A stretch of DNA of 64,000 nt from [Clostridium] saccharolyticum WM1 (GTDB lineage Bacteria > Bacillota > Clostridia > Lachnospirales > Lachnospiraceae). Every line of letters starts with the position of its first letter. Position 1 is the first letter of the stretch. The position numbers and the translations under genes are program-made. The notes under the pieces were generated by a model. It did not search any database, was not told the origin of the DNA, and saw only the letters and a program-made list of their open reading frames with translations. The stretch covers positions 558,001-622,000 of the forward strand of contig NC_014376.1 in NCBI RefSeq assembly GCF_000144625.1, read 5' to 3'. Shown here one piece after another: positions 49,263-59,189 of the stretch.

Positions 49263-50603
49263 TTGAAAGAATCTAAAGAAAAATATAAACGTATTATAAA
49301 GCTTCTTTTTTCTACTGTTATGGTAATGGGATTAGGTAGTATATATGCATATGTCTGGATTGAATATTATAATAAACACGTGATTCAACTGGGATTTTAC
49401 CGACGCGGTAATTGGATGATTGTATTGCTTTATTGTATATTGCTAATGTTCTTTTTTAATACATATGGTGGGTTTAAGGTAGGACAATTGAGATTTGGTA
49501 ATTTGTTATATTCTCAAATTTTATCCACTATTTTTGCCAATGTATTTACATATTTTCAAATAGCATTGATAGATAAGAGATTTGTGAATCCTGCTTATAT
49601 GTTTATAATGACAGTATGCGATATAGCATTTATGATTACTTGGACAATATTATTTCATGCATTTTATAAGAGTATATTTCCGCCAAGGAAGATGTTACTC
49701 ATATCAGGAGATAAATCTGATTACCATTTGCTAGAGAAAATGAACGCAAGGGATGATAAATATCAAATATGTAAATTAATTAATTACCGTGAAGGAGTTG
49801 AAAAAATACAGGCTGAGATCGTAAAATACGATGGAGTTATCATTGGTGACATGCCTTCTAATGATAGAAACTGGATATTAAAATATTGTTTTCAAGAGGC
49901 AATTCGCTCATATAGTGTTCCGAAAATATCAGACATTTTATTAAGAAGCTCGGATGAAATGAACCTTTTTGATTCCCCTCTGCTTTTATCAAGAAATTTT
50001 GGATTGACAATTGAACAGCAGTTTTTAAAACGCTGCCTTGATATTAGTATAGCACTGGTTGGAATTATTCTTTGTAGTCCTATTTTTTTGTTTATTGCAT
50101 TAGGAATAAAAATTTCGGATCGAGGTCCGGTATTCTACACACAAACGAGACTAACTTTAAATGGGAATAAGTTTAAAATTTATAAGTTTCGTACAATGAT
50201 CCAAGATGCTGAAGCTTTAAGTGGGCCGAGACTTGCAAAAGAAGAGGACGATAGAATTTTCCCACTGGGGGCATTCCTAAGAGCTACACGTATGGATGAA
50301 CTTCCCCAACTTTTTAATATTATAAAAGGCGATATGTCTGTAGTTGGACCTAGACCAGAACGCCCGGAGTTAGCAGAACAAATTATAAAAGAAATCCCAG
50401 AATTTGAATATCGTTTAAAGGTAAAGGCTGGTTTGACAGGATACGCTCAGGTTTATGGTAAGTATAATACAACTTCTTATGATAAGTTGAAATTGGACCT
50501 AACATATATCCGGGGGTATTCACTCTTATTAGACTTTAAACTGATCATTATGACACCAAAAGTCTTATTTATGAAAGAAAGCTCAGAAGGTGTGAAACGT
50601 TGA
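49263..50603 (+). CDS. polyprenyl-phosphate sugar-1-phosphate transferase
   Basis: Starts lipid-linked glycan synthesis by putting a sugar phosphate on undecaprenyl phosphate. 446 aa: about four N-terminal transmembrane segments, a short NAD-like middle domain, one more membrane hairpin (LDISIALVGIILCSPIFLFIA) and the C-terminal catalytic domain with KFKIYKFRTM, DELPQLFN, GDMSVVGPRPE. WbaP/CpsE layout. TTG start at 49263 with GGGAGTAGG before it. Followed with a 4-base overlap by an EpsD-like GT4. Confidence 0.9.
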   Translation: MKESKEKYKRIIKLLFSTVMVMGLGSIYAYVWIEYYNKHVIQLGFYRRGNWMIVLLYCILLMFFFNTYGGFKVGQLRFGNLLYSQILSTIFANVFTYFQIALIDKRFVNPAYMFIMTVCDIAFMITWTILFHAFYKSIFPPRKMLLISGDKSDYHLLEKMNARDDKYQICKLINYREGVEKIQAEIVKYDGVIIGDMPSNDRNWILKYCFQEAIRSYSVPKISDILLRSSDEMNLFDSPLLLSRNFGLTIEQQFLKRCLDISIALVGIILCSPIFLFIALGIKISDRGPVFYTQTRLTLNGNKFKIYKFRTMIQDAEALSGPRLAKEEDDRIFPLGAFLRATRMDELPQLFNIIKGDMSVVGPRPERPELAEQIIKEIPEFEYRLKVKAGLTGYAQVYGKYNTTSYDKLKLDLTYIRGYSLLLDFKLIIMTPKVLFMKESSEGVKR

Positions 50604-51742
50604 AAAAGGTTTTGATAGTATCACACGTAAGTGGTTTTTTGCCTCAATTTGAAATGGAAAATGTGAAAATTCTACAGGGGTTAGGATATGAAGTTCATTA
50701 TGCGGCAAATTTTAAAAATCCACAATATGGCAATGATAATAGCAGATTAAAGAATAGTGATGTGCTGTGTCACCAAATTGATTTTGCGCGGTCTCCTTTT
50801 CGAGTGATACAGAATATGAAAGCTTATAAGCAGATGCGCCGTCTTTTGAATGAGGAGAAATATTCCATATTGCATTGTCATACACCAGTTGGAGGTGCGA
50901 TAGCCAGACTTGCTTCAACGAAATGTAAAAATAAAGAAATGAAAGTAATTTATACAGTTCACGGTTTTCATTTTTTTCATGGGTCCCCTCTTAGAAATTG
51001 GTTGATTTACTATCCCATTGAGAGGATTTTGGCAAGATTAACGGACATACTTATAACTATTAACGATGAAGACTATAAACTGGCTTGCGGTTTCAAATTA
51101 AAGAGGCATGGAGAAGTTAAAAAAATCAACGGCGTCGGAATTGAAGTAGATAAATTTAAGGATATTTTTGAACAAAGATATTTAAGTCGTGATTTTGGTT
51201 CAGATAAAAAAATCACTTTCTTATCAGTGGGGGAACTAAATTCTAATAAAAATCACAGATTGGTTATAGAAGCGTTGCATAAGAGTACCTTTGAAAAAGC
51301 TCTTTATATCATATGTGGAGAAGGAAGTGAGAAACAAAATTTAAAAAAGCTGGTGAAAAAATACAATTTAGAAAGACAGGTTCGTCTCATTGGTTATAAG
51401 AAGGATGTGAAATCAGTTTTGAGACAAGCAGATGTATTTATTATGCCATCTTTTCGGGAAGGCTTGTCAGTAGCGCTTCAGGAAGCAATGGCTACAGGCT
51501 TGCCGATTATTGCAACCGACATACGTGGAAACAATGAATTGATTGATGAAGGAAAAGGAGGTTGGCTTATTCCTTCGAATGATGTGGAAACTATGGCTGA
51601 AAGAATGATACAGATTGAAAATGCAGATATATATTCTATGGGGAAATATAATTTTAATAAAATACAAAATTATGATAAGAAGATGGTAGCTCTTGCAATG
51701 CGTGATATTTATTGCAATATGCTTCAGGAGGATTTATGTTAG
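50600..51742 (+). CDS. glycosyltransferase family 4 (EpsD-like)
   Basis: 380 aa, GT-B fold. N-terminal VLIVSHVSGFLPQFEMENVK and HCHTPVGGAIARLA as in Bacillus EpsD-type enzymes; C-terminal donor-binding FREGLSVALQEA with the E-x7-E motif near 285-295. It adds the second sugar in many clostridial EPS loci (family-based). TTG start at 50600 inside the stop of the previous gene (TTGA overlap). Its 3' end overlaps the ABC permease gene by seven bases. Confidence 0.9.
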   Translation: MKKVLIVSHVSGFLPQFEMENVKILQGLGYEVHYAANFKNPQYGNDNSRLKNSDVLCHQIDFARSPFRVIQNMKAYKQMRRLLNEEKYSILHCHTPVGGAIARLASTKCKNKEMKVIYTVHGFHFFHGSPLRNWLIYYPIERILARLTDILITINDEDYKLACGFKLKRHGEVKKINGVGIEVDKFKDIFEQRYLSRDFGSDKKITFLSVGELNSNKNHRLVIEALHKSTFEKALYIICGEGSEKQNLKKLVKKYNLERQVRLIGYKKDVKSVLRQADVFIMPSFREGLSVALQEAMATGLPIIATDIRGNNELIDEGKGGWLIPSNDVETMAERMIQIENADIYSMGKYNFNKIQNYDKKMVALAMRDIYCNMLQEDLC

Positions 51743-52524
51743 AAAAGACAAAGATAAGAATAGATGTTTTTTTAAAATATAAAAATTTACTTCGTGAGTT
51801 AGTAGCTAGGGATATAAAGGTACGTTATCGTCGCTCTGTTTTAGGTATGTTATGGACCGTACTTAACCCGCTTTTGATGATGACGGTTATTACTGTTGTG
51901 TTCTCAACGTTATTTAAGCAGAATATTGAGCATTTTCCAATTTACTACCTTGCAGGAACGCTGGTATTTTCTTTTAACTCTGAAACCACTAGCAATGCGC
52001 TTTACTCAATTATCGGAAATGCACCATTGATGAAAAAGGTCTACATTCCCAAATACCTTTTTCCAGTTTCCAAGACTGTATCCGGATTGGTTAATCTTGG
52101 ATTTTCCATGATTGCTATGTTTATTGTGATGATTATCTTGGGTGTAGAATTTCGCCCTACTTTACTATTACTTCCAATTCCTATTTTTTACGTGTTTTTA
52201 TTTTCGGTAGGTTCAGGTTTATTTTTGGCAGCGATTACTGTTTTTTTCAGAGATGTAGCAAATTTTTACGGTGTGTTTGTAATGGCATGGACATATTTCA
52301 CGCCGATATTTTTTCCAGTAAGCATTTTGCCTGCTGCCGCCATGAAGTTGATATATTGGAATCCAATGTATCATTATGTTAACTATATGCGAGACCTGAT
52401 TTTATTTGGGCGGTTTCCTGGACTGAAAGAGAATTTAGTCTGCTTTATGTTTGGAGTTGTGTCTCTAGTTATCGGTGTGGTTGTTTTTTATAAAAAGCAA
52501 GATCGCTTTGTACTATTTATTTAG
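51736..52524 (+). CDS. polysaccharide ABC exporter permease (Wzm/TagG-like)
   Basis: 262 aa ABC-2 permease with six membrane segments (FKQNIEHFPIYYLAGTLVFS; VFLFSVGSGLFLAAITVFF; IFFPVSILPAAAMKLIYWNP). I choose ATG 51736 (AGGAGG six bases before), giving N terminus MLEKTKIRIDVFLKYKNLL. It works with the ATPase that follows 12 bases later to flip a complete lipid-linked glycan outward. The motif VARDIKVRYRRSVLG is the usual interaction segment. Confidence 0.93.
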   Translation: MLEKTKIRIDVFLKYKNLLRELVARDIKVRYRRSVLGMLWTVLNPLLMMTVITVVFSTLFKQNIEHFPIYYLAGTLVFSFNSETTSNALYSIIGNAPLMKKVYIPKYLFPVSKTVSGLVNLGFSMIAMFIVMIILGVEFRPTLLLLPIPIFYVFLFSVGSGLFLAAITVFFRDVANFYGVFVMAWTYFTPIFFPVSILPAAAMKLIYWNPMYHYVNYMRDLILFGRFPGLKENLVCFMFGVVSLVIGVVVFYKKQDRFVLFI

Positions 52525-52536
52525 GAGGTTGTTGGT

Positions 52537-53268
52537 TTGGGTACGATGATACGCTTGGATAATGTATCAATGATGTTTAATATGAGCAATGAGAGAATTG
52601 ATAATATCAAAGAATATGTGATACGTCTGGTAAAGAAAGAATTGATGTTTCAACAGTTTTGGGCGTTAAAAAACATATCGTTTGAACTGGAGAAGGGAGA
52701 CTCCCTTGGAGTTGTAGGACTGAATGGAGCCGGAAAGAGTACTTTGCTAAAGCTGATTGCAGGAGTTATGAAGCCGACAGAAGGAACAGTCTATACTATT
52801 GGCAGCATAGCTCCATTGATAGAGTTAGGCGCAGGATTTGATGAGGACTTGTCGGCGGAAGAAAATATTTATTTGAACGGCGCGATTCTTGGATATTCCA
52901 GAAATTACATGAAAGAACGCTATGAAGAAATCATTGACTTTGCGGAATTAAAAAACTTTACGCAAGTTCCTTTGAAAAACTATTCTTCTGGTATGAAGGC
53001 ACGTCTGGGATTTGCTGTGGCTACCATGAATGTGCCAGATATTTTGATTTTAGATGAAGTCTTATCTGTTGGAGACTATAAATTCCAGGAGAAAAGTTTT
53101 GAACGAACTCAAAAGATATTAAATTCAGGAGCAACCGTTCTATTTGTATCCCATTCCGTTTCTCAGGTGCGTAAGGTATGCAATAAAGCATTATGGTTGG
53201 ATAATGGAACAGTGAAAATGTATGACACTGCCGATAAGGTTTGTACTGCTTATGAAAACATGGTATAA
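52537..53268 (+). CDS. polysaccharide ABC exporter ATPase (Wzt/TagH-like)
   Basis: 243 aa. Walker A GLNGAGKSTLL, Q-loop-type region GAGFDEDLSAEENIYL, signature NYSSGMKARLGF, Walker B ILILDEVLSVGD, H-loop LFVSHS. It lacks the C-terminal carbohydrate-binding domain found in O-antigen Wzt proteins, so the substrate is likely recognised without chain-end capping. TTG 52537 fits AGGAGG spacing better than ATG 52546. Confidence 0.93.
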   Translation: MGTMIRLDNVSMMFNMSNERIDNIKEYVIRLVKKELMFQQFWALKNISFELEKGDSLGVVGLNGAGKSTLLKLIAGVMKPTEGTVYTIGSIAPLIELGAGFDEDLSAEENIYLNGAILGYSRNYMKERYEEIIDFAELKNFTQVPLKNYSSGMKARLGFAVATMNVPDILILDEVLSVGDYKFQEKSFERTQKILNSGATVLFVSHSVSQVRKVCNKALWLDNGTVKMYDTADKVCTAYENMV

Positions 53269-53282
53269 ACGAAAGGGATTTT

Positions 53283-54419
53283 ATGAAAAAGCTGTTATTT
53301 GTTATCACTCAGTTTTATAAGGGGGGAGCAGAGGTAGCCCTGTTAAATCTGTTTCACCGTCTTTCGCCAGAGGAATATGAAATTGACTTTTTAATATTTG
53401 ATCAGATGATATTAAAGGAAGCCACGTCTTTGATTCCTCAAATTCCGGAATGGGTGAATGTATGCAATGCTGCTGAACCAGAGGGGCATTTGGCAGTTGT
53501 TAAGAAAATATGGTTTAAAATTTATCGCAGGGTTACTAAACACCAACTTTATCGAAAACGGGCATATAATTTTATAAAAGGAAAAGAGTATGATGCGGCG
53601 TTTTCTTATGGGGAATGGATGTCACCGGAATTTGTAGCCCAGAAAGTAAAAGCTAAAAAAAAGATGGTCTGGATTCATGCAGATATTGATAAAGCGGCTT
53701 ATGTTGACGAAAGAATATTATTTGGTTATGACAGGGCTTATGACCGTTATCTTTTTGTATCAGAACAGTCACGTAAGGCAGCGGAACAGGCTTTTTTATT
53801 TTTAAAAGGCAAATGTTCTGTGGTACATAACATGTGTGATGATCAAGAAATTTATCGTCTTGCCAAAGAACCGTTAAGCGTTGACGATGAAGCCTTTGAT
53901 TCATACCTTCTTAGCGTAGCGAATCTACGAGAAGAGAAAAATTATCCCCGCATGATAGAAACCATGAAATGTTTATGTGACATGGGAGTTGAAGCAAGAT
54001 GGTTGTGTATTGGTTCCACAGCAAATGTATTTATCCTGAATAAGGTAAAATCTTTGCTGGCCCAGTATCAACTAGAGGACAGATTTATTTTGCTTGGTGC
54101 TTGCGAAAATCCATATAAATATATGAGCAGGAGTAAGGCGGTTCTTGTATTGTCAGATTTTGAGTCGTGGTCATTGGTGATTACTGAAGCGAAGCTTTTA
54201 GGAATTCCTGTGGTTGCAACCAAGACCTCTGGTGCTTTGGAACAGATCCAGGACAGGGAAAGTGGGATTTTGGTTTCTTTTGAGCCAAAAGACATAGCAA
54301 ATTCTGTAAAAGAACTACTAGAAAACCAAGAAATCCAGGAAAAGATTCGCATAAATCTAGGAGGATTTTCCACGCAGCAAAAAACTTTAGAAGAATTTTT
54401 AGCAATTTTAGAGGATTGA
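53283..54419 (+). CDS. glycosyltransferase family 4 (A-type)
   Basis: 378 aa, GT-B. N-terminal MKKLLFVITQFYKGGAEVAL with the glycine loop KGGAE and a C-terminal DFESWSLVITEAKLLGIPVV with E-x7-E. It is followed by the B-type GT after four bases. Both are mirrored by the two halves of the 55692-58031 gene. Cytosolic side, donor unknown. Confidence 0.9.
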   Translation: MKKLLFVITQFYKGGAEVALLNLFHRLSPEEYEIDFLIFDQMILKEATSLIPQIPEWVNVCNAAEPEGHLAVVKKIWFKIYRRVTKHQLYRKRAYNFIKGKEYDAAFSYGEWMSPEFVAQKVKAKKKMVWIHADIDKAAYVDERILFGYDRAYDRYLFVSEQSRKAAEQAFLFLKGKCSVVHNMCDDQEIYRLAKEPLSVDDEAFDSYLLSVANLREEKNYPRMIETMKCLCDMGVEARWLCIGSTANVFILNKVKSLLAQYQLEDRFILLGACENPYKYMSRSKAVLVLSDFESWSLVITEAKLLGIPVVATKTSGALEQIQDRESGILVSFEPKDIANSVKELLENQEIQEKIRINLGGFSTQQKTLEEFLAILED

Positions 54420-54423
54420 GAAT

Positions 54424-55593
54424 TTGAAAAAAATTGTATATGTTTTTGATGATATTAATTATCAGAGCGGTGCTCAAAAAGCAGCTTTTTATCAGATGCA
54501 GTGTTTATCAGATAAATATGACGTATATGCTATGTCACTTAGCAAGCCTGATGAAGAATTGGAGATTACAGCAACAATCATAAGGCAAGAAACGTTGTGG
54601 GAAAAGGCAGATGCTTATACGAAAAGCTTTAAGGAAATGCTCATAAGTAATAAGGGCTTTTCGGAAAAAGCTGGAAGAATATTCTATGCCATATCAATGC
54701 GACTGGGAATAGGAGAGCTGTTTCTAACCTTTTTTTTATATAAGAAACTTATAGAAGAATTGGAAAAGTTTGATGTTGTAGTCGTCGTAAGTGAGGCCTC
54801 AAAGTTAAGAAATGTGGTTGGAGGTTTGGCCAAACCCCGTAAAGTCCAATGGATTCATACGGATTATGAACGTTGGTGTCAGTATTCTGAATGGACAAGG
54901 GCTGTTACAAAAAATGATTCGTGCCTTTATAAAAAGTATGATTGTATTGTTGTTCTTTCAGAATCGTGCCGACAGGGAATGATCAGAAGAATACCCCAAT
55001 TAAGTGAAAAAATTGTTGTAATTCCTAATATGGTAAATATTACAGATATACAGAGAAAATCGTTGGAGGAAGCGGAAGTATTCATAACCGATAAAGCATA
55101 TAATTTTGTTACAGTTGGGAGATTAGACAAAGAGAAGAATTTTGGTAGAATACTTGATATTTGTAAATGCTTATCCGCTGATAAGATTGATTATACATGG
55201 TACGTGATTGGAGATGGACCATTAAGAGAATCTATACAGAAACAGATCAAAAGATTGGATTTGCAGGAGAATGTTATTTTATTGGGACGTTTAGAAAATC
55301 CATATCCCGTGATGAAACAATGTGATATTTTTGTTCTGTTGTCAGATTATGAAGGAACTCCTGTTACTATTGATGAGGCGGTTGTGTTAGATTTGCCTGT
55401 AATATCAACACCTGTAGGAGGAATTCCAGAACAGTTGAGGCGGTATGGTTGTGGTAAGTTATTGGAAGGAACGAGAAATTTATATAAGGAGTTTACTCTG
55501 GCTATTGATGGTATTGATGAAAAAAAAGTGGTATCAATAGATATAATTAATAGGACAATTTTTGAGAAGATGATCAAAATCGTTGAAGGATAA
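54424..55593 (+). CDS. glycosyltransferase family 4 (B-type)
   Basis: 389 aa, GT-B. N-terminal VYVFDDINYQSGAQKAAFYQM and C-terminal YEGTPVTIDEAVVLDLPV with E-x7-E. TTG start at 54424 (AATTTGAAA, weak RBS, probably coupled to the gene before). The N-terminal DDINY-x-GA block is shared with the C-terminal half of the next gene, so they are paralogues. Confidence 0.88.
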   Translation: MKKIVYVFDDINYQSGAQKAAFYQMQCLSDKYDVYAMSLSKPDEELEITATIIRQETLWEKADAYTKSFKEMLISNKGFSEKAGRIFYAISMRLGIGELFLTFFLYKKLIEELEKFDVVVVVSEASKLRNVVGGLAKPRKVQWIHTDYERWCQYSEWTRAVTKNDSCLYKKYDCIVVLSESCRQGMIRRIPQLSEKIVVIPNMVNITDIQRKSLEEAEVFITDKAYNFVTVGRLDKEKNFGRILDICKCLSADKIDYTWYVIGDGPLRESIQKQIKRLDLQENVILLGRLENPYPVMKQCDIFVLLSDYEGTPVTIDEAVVLDLPVISTPVGGIPEQLRRYGCGKLLEGTRNLYKEFTLAIDGIDEKKVVSIDIINRTIFEKMIKIVEG

Positions 55594-55691
55594 ATTTCAG
55601 ACAAAACACTGGTCAAGAAAGTGATTTTGTGATAAAATCTAGAGAATGTTTAGGTTTTACGTCAAAGATAATGAATATGGGAGAGGACAAT

Positions 55692-58031
55692 ATGAAAAAA
55701 TTGCTGTTTGTGATTAACCAGTTATATAAAGGGGGAGCCGAAACCTCATTAGTCAATTTACTTAATCATCTGGACTATTCTAAGTATTCTGTTGAATTAC
55801 TAATCTTAAATCAGTGTCCAGTAAAGGATGCCGTGTCATTAATTAATCGTATTAATAAGAGTGTAACGGTTTGTGATGCGTATATGGAATATCAAAAAAT
55901 AACTATATTTGATCGTATACGAGCAAAAGCATTATATACAATAGAACAAAAAGGTGCTTATTACTTCACTGCTCTTGATTTTATAAAGGATAAATATTAC
56001 GACTGGGCATTTTTTGTGGGAGAATGGTGTTCTCCCTCTTTTGTTGCATATGAGGTAGAAGCTAATATTAAAGCGGCTTGGATGCATAATGATTTATCTG
56101 AGGCAGAATATTTTGATGCGGAGCATTATTTTTATTTTGCGGATATGTTTGATTACTTTATCTTTGTGTCGAAACACTCCCTTGATTCAAGTGTAGCCGC
56201 ATTTCCATTTTTGAAAAAGAAAGCGGTCACTATTTATAATATTAATGACATTGATTATATTAGAAAAAGAGCAGAAGAGCAGAGTGATTATAAAATAGAA
56301 AATAATAAGCTAATGGTTCTCACATGCGCAAATTTTCGACCACAGAAGAATCACTTACGTCAGATAGAGGTTATGGTTGAATTGAAAAAAAGAGGTGTTG
56401 AATTTGTGTGGGTGAATATAGGTGCCACTTCTGACGAGGGACTGGTTTCAAGAGTAAAGGAAATTCGCGATGAAAATCAATTAACAGATCAATTCCTGAT
56501 TTTTGGTCCGAAAGAAAATCCATACAGTTATATGAAACAAGCTGATATAGTAGCTGTACTCTCGGATTATGAGTCTTGGTCAATGGTCATCACAGAAGCT
56601 AAGATTTTAGGTAAACCAATCATCGCAACTAAGACCTCCGGTGCTGTTGAACAAATTGAAGATAAGAGAACGGGGATTTTAACAGACTTTAGTGTAAGTG
56701 ATATTACGGATTGTTTAGAAGCTCTGCTTAATAATGAAAAAGTTAGAGAGCAAATCAAAAATAATATCAATGGTTTTGATAACACCAAAGAAATTATAGA
56801 TTCCTTTGATGAACTTATCTGTGAGGGAGTTTCAAGCAAAGAGAATGTAGATATTCTTTATGTCATAGATGATATTAACTATATGGGCGGTGCTCATATA
56901 GCAACTGAATTACAAATAAGGGAATTTGTAAAAATTGGAAAAAAAGTTGCAATCTATTCCTCCAATGTTCCCAATTTAGAAATACGTGAAAAATTGCTAG
57001 GGGTAAATTTTTTGGGGTTAAAGAATTTTAAGGAAAATACTATATTCACCTCTCGTCTTACTTATTGCCTTTTTAGTCCTAAATTGACGAAAGAGGAGAG
57101 AATGAGAAAGTTGAGATATACAGTTAGTTCTTATTTAAAAAAATTCAATTATAATGAGATGGTATTACCAAAAATAACAATTCTGTTTTCAAAATATCCA
57201 ACGATTTGTGTAATATCTGAAGCCTCCTTATATAGAAAGGCTATAGCAGAATCTAATTGTGAAATTAAAATTCAGTGGATTCATACAGACTATTGCGAAT
57301 GGAAAGATAAAAATGATTGGACAAAAAAAATCACATTAAATGATGCAAAGCTATATCAAAAGTTTACCACTATCGTAGTTTTGACAGACAATATCAAGGC
57401 GAAGTTTGTGAAATTGTATCCGCATTTGGAGTCTAAAATAATTGTGAATAAAAACTTAATACCTGTTGATGAAATTAAAGAAAAATCAAAACCACTCAGC
57501 CCTAAAAACAGAAAACCAGTACATTTTGTAACTATAGGAAGGATAAGTTTTGAGAAATCATATCCTAGGCTAATTAAGATTTTATCGCGATTAAAAGGGG
57601 AAGGATATCTTTTTACTTGGACAATAGTTGGTGGAGGAGAAGATTTTGAACGTGTAAAACTTCTTATCTCAACATCTGGTTTACAAGATGAGGTTACTAT
57701 GACTGGGCCATTATCTAACCCTTTCCGCATATTAAAGGAATCAGATGTGTTTGCATTATTATCTGACTATGAAGGGTTACCGAATACTATTTATGAAGCA
57801 TTGGTTTTAGGGGTACCTGTCCTAGCTACAAATGTAGGAGGTATTTCAACGCAGATAACCGATGGAGAAAATGGATGGCTTGTAGAAAACAATGAAAGAA
57901 AGATTGAGAGTATGCTGGAAACTATTCTGATGAATCAAGAGAGGATAGATGCATTAAAAGAAAATCTAAAGTCATATATATATGATAATGATAAAGTTAT
58001 TGAGATTAACAAAAAAATATTCCATATATAA
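55692..58031 (+). CDS. two-domain fused glycosyltransferase (A-type + B-type GT4)
   Basis: 779 aa from ATG 55692 (GGGAGAGGAC before it; the in-frame ATG 55629 is rejected). Residues 1 to about 385 match the A-type GT (LLFVINQLYKGGAETSLVNL, YESWSMVITEAKILG), and from about 386 (DILYVIDDINYMGGAHIATE) to the end match the B-type GT (YEGLPNTIYEALVLGVPV). Both halves keep E-x7-E. Hence it is a head-to-tail fusion of the two enzymes encoded separately just upstream, possibly a processive bifunctional polymerase. Confidence 0.88.
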   Translation: MKKLLFVINQLYKGGAETSLVNLLNHLDYSKYSVELLILNQCPVKDAVSLINRINKSVTVCDAYMEYQKITIFDRIRAKALYTIEQKGAYYFTALDFIKDKYYDWAFFVGEWCSPSFVAYEVEANIKAAWMHNDLSEAEYFDAEHYFYFADMFDYFIFVSKHSLDSSVAAFPFLKKKAVTIYNINDIDYIRKRAEEQSDYKIENNKLMVLTCANFRPQKNHLRQIEVMVELKKRGVEFVWVNIGATSDEGLVSRVKEIRDENQLTDQFLIFGPKENPYSYMKQADIVAVLSDYESWSMVITEAKILGKPIIATKTSGAVEQIEDKRTGILTDFSVSDITDCLEALLNNEKVREQIKNNINGFDNTKEIIDSFDELICEGVSSKENVDILYVIDDINYMGGAHIATELQIREFVKIGKKVAIYSSNVPNLEIREKLLGVNFLGLKNFKENTIFTSRLTYCLFSPKLTKEERMRKLRYTVSSYLKKFNYNEMVLPKITILFSKYPTICVISEASLYRKAIAESNCEIKIQWIHTDYCEWKDKNDWTKKITLNDAKLYQKFTTIVVLTDNIKAKFVKLYPHLESKIIVNKNLIPVDEIKEKSKPLSPKNRKPVHFVTIGRISFEKSYPRLIKILSRLKGEGYLFTWTIVGGGEDFERVKLLISTSGLQDEVTMTGPLSNPFRILKESDVFALLSDYEGLPNTIYEALVLGVPVLATNVGGISTQITDGENGWLVENNERKIESMLETILMNQERIDALKENLKSYIYDNDKVIEINKKIFHI

Positions 58032-58086
58032 TTATGTTCTGTTAAGTACATTTGGTGAAAAGAAAGGAATTATCTAGGAGCATAAT

Positions 58087-59110
58087 ATGGAAATGAGAAG
58101 TTTGATTCGAACTATACTTTCGTATATTTGGCCTTTCAGTAAATTTATATCAAGACTAGATTATTTATATTCCGAGGTTACATGGCTTAGAGACTACTAT
58201 AAAAAGATTAGATGAATTAGAAAATGAGAAGTCAAGAGTATTAGAATTAAAAACAGAGTTGCAGAATTTAAATGCGTTACTTTAGCGAAGATCTGATGAA
58301 ATAAGAGTAGAGAGGGAGAAACTACAAGATGCATTAACCAAAGTAAGCGATTTCAAATCTAATTTAGATGAGATGGCATATCGATTGAAATATTTGGAAG
58401 AACAAAAAGAAGCTTCATACTCGGAGAGGCAAGAATTACAGCATTTAAATGATATTTTAAAAAAGAACTTTCTGTACAAAATTATATGCATCAGATAAAT
58501 GATTCTTCTGAATTTTGGGACAATAATTATTCGGAGGGAGGGAATTCTGGGACAGGATCCTATAATAAATTAGCAGAGTTTTGGCTGATATTGTAAATGA
58601 GTTTTAAGCAATAAACACATATGCTCTGCGATTGAAATAGGGTGTGGAGATGGAAATCAACTTTCGCAGATTAAATACAAGCGGTACGTAGGAGTGGATG
58701 TTTCTCAAACTATTATTGAACAGAATAGAGTTAAGTTTAAAGATGATAATTCTAAGCAACTCTTTTGTGCATTAACGGAAAGGGCATTATATATAGACAA
58801 CAGATATGAACTAGCTATTTCTATGGATGTCATTTTTCATTTACTTGAAGAGTCTGTTTTCGAGAAATATATGGAAGGTTTGTTTTAATTATCAAGTAGA
58901 TATATAATCATATATTCATCTAACCACGAGGAGTATACGATTTGGCCTGAATATAGGCATAGAAAATTTATGAAGTACTTTCAAGAGCATATTAGTGGGT
59001 GGAAACTAGTGTCCTTCATACCGAACAAATATCCCTATGCTATAGGGTTAGAGGAAAGCACATCAGCATCAGATTTTTATATTTTTGAAAAAGTTAATAG
59101 AGAAATATGA
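58087..59110 (+). pseudogene. decayed coiled-coil SAM-dependent methyltransferase
   Basis: AGGAG then ATG 58087 opens a 42-codon frame that is soon broken; shifted frames continue a Glu/Lys-rich coiled coil (RRSDEIRVEREKLQD, EEQKEASYSERQELQ), then FWDNNYSEGGNSGTGSYN, motif I of class I methyltransferases AIEIGCGDGNQLSQI, YVGVDVSQTIIEQN, and C-terminal SSNHEEYTIWPEYRH. At least five frameshifts or stops lie between. A likely glycan or lipid methyltransferase of the old locus, now dead. Confidence 0.85.
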
Positions 59111-59189
59111 TGCTACTTGCCCAGTTCAAAGGTTGGACAGAAAAAGTAGTTTTGTAGCTTAGCTCTATTATACGAGGGAGGTAGTACAT

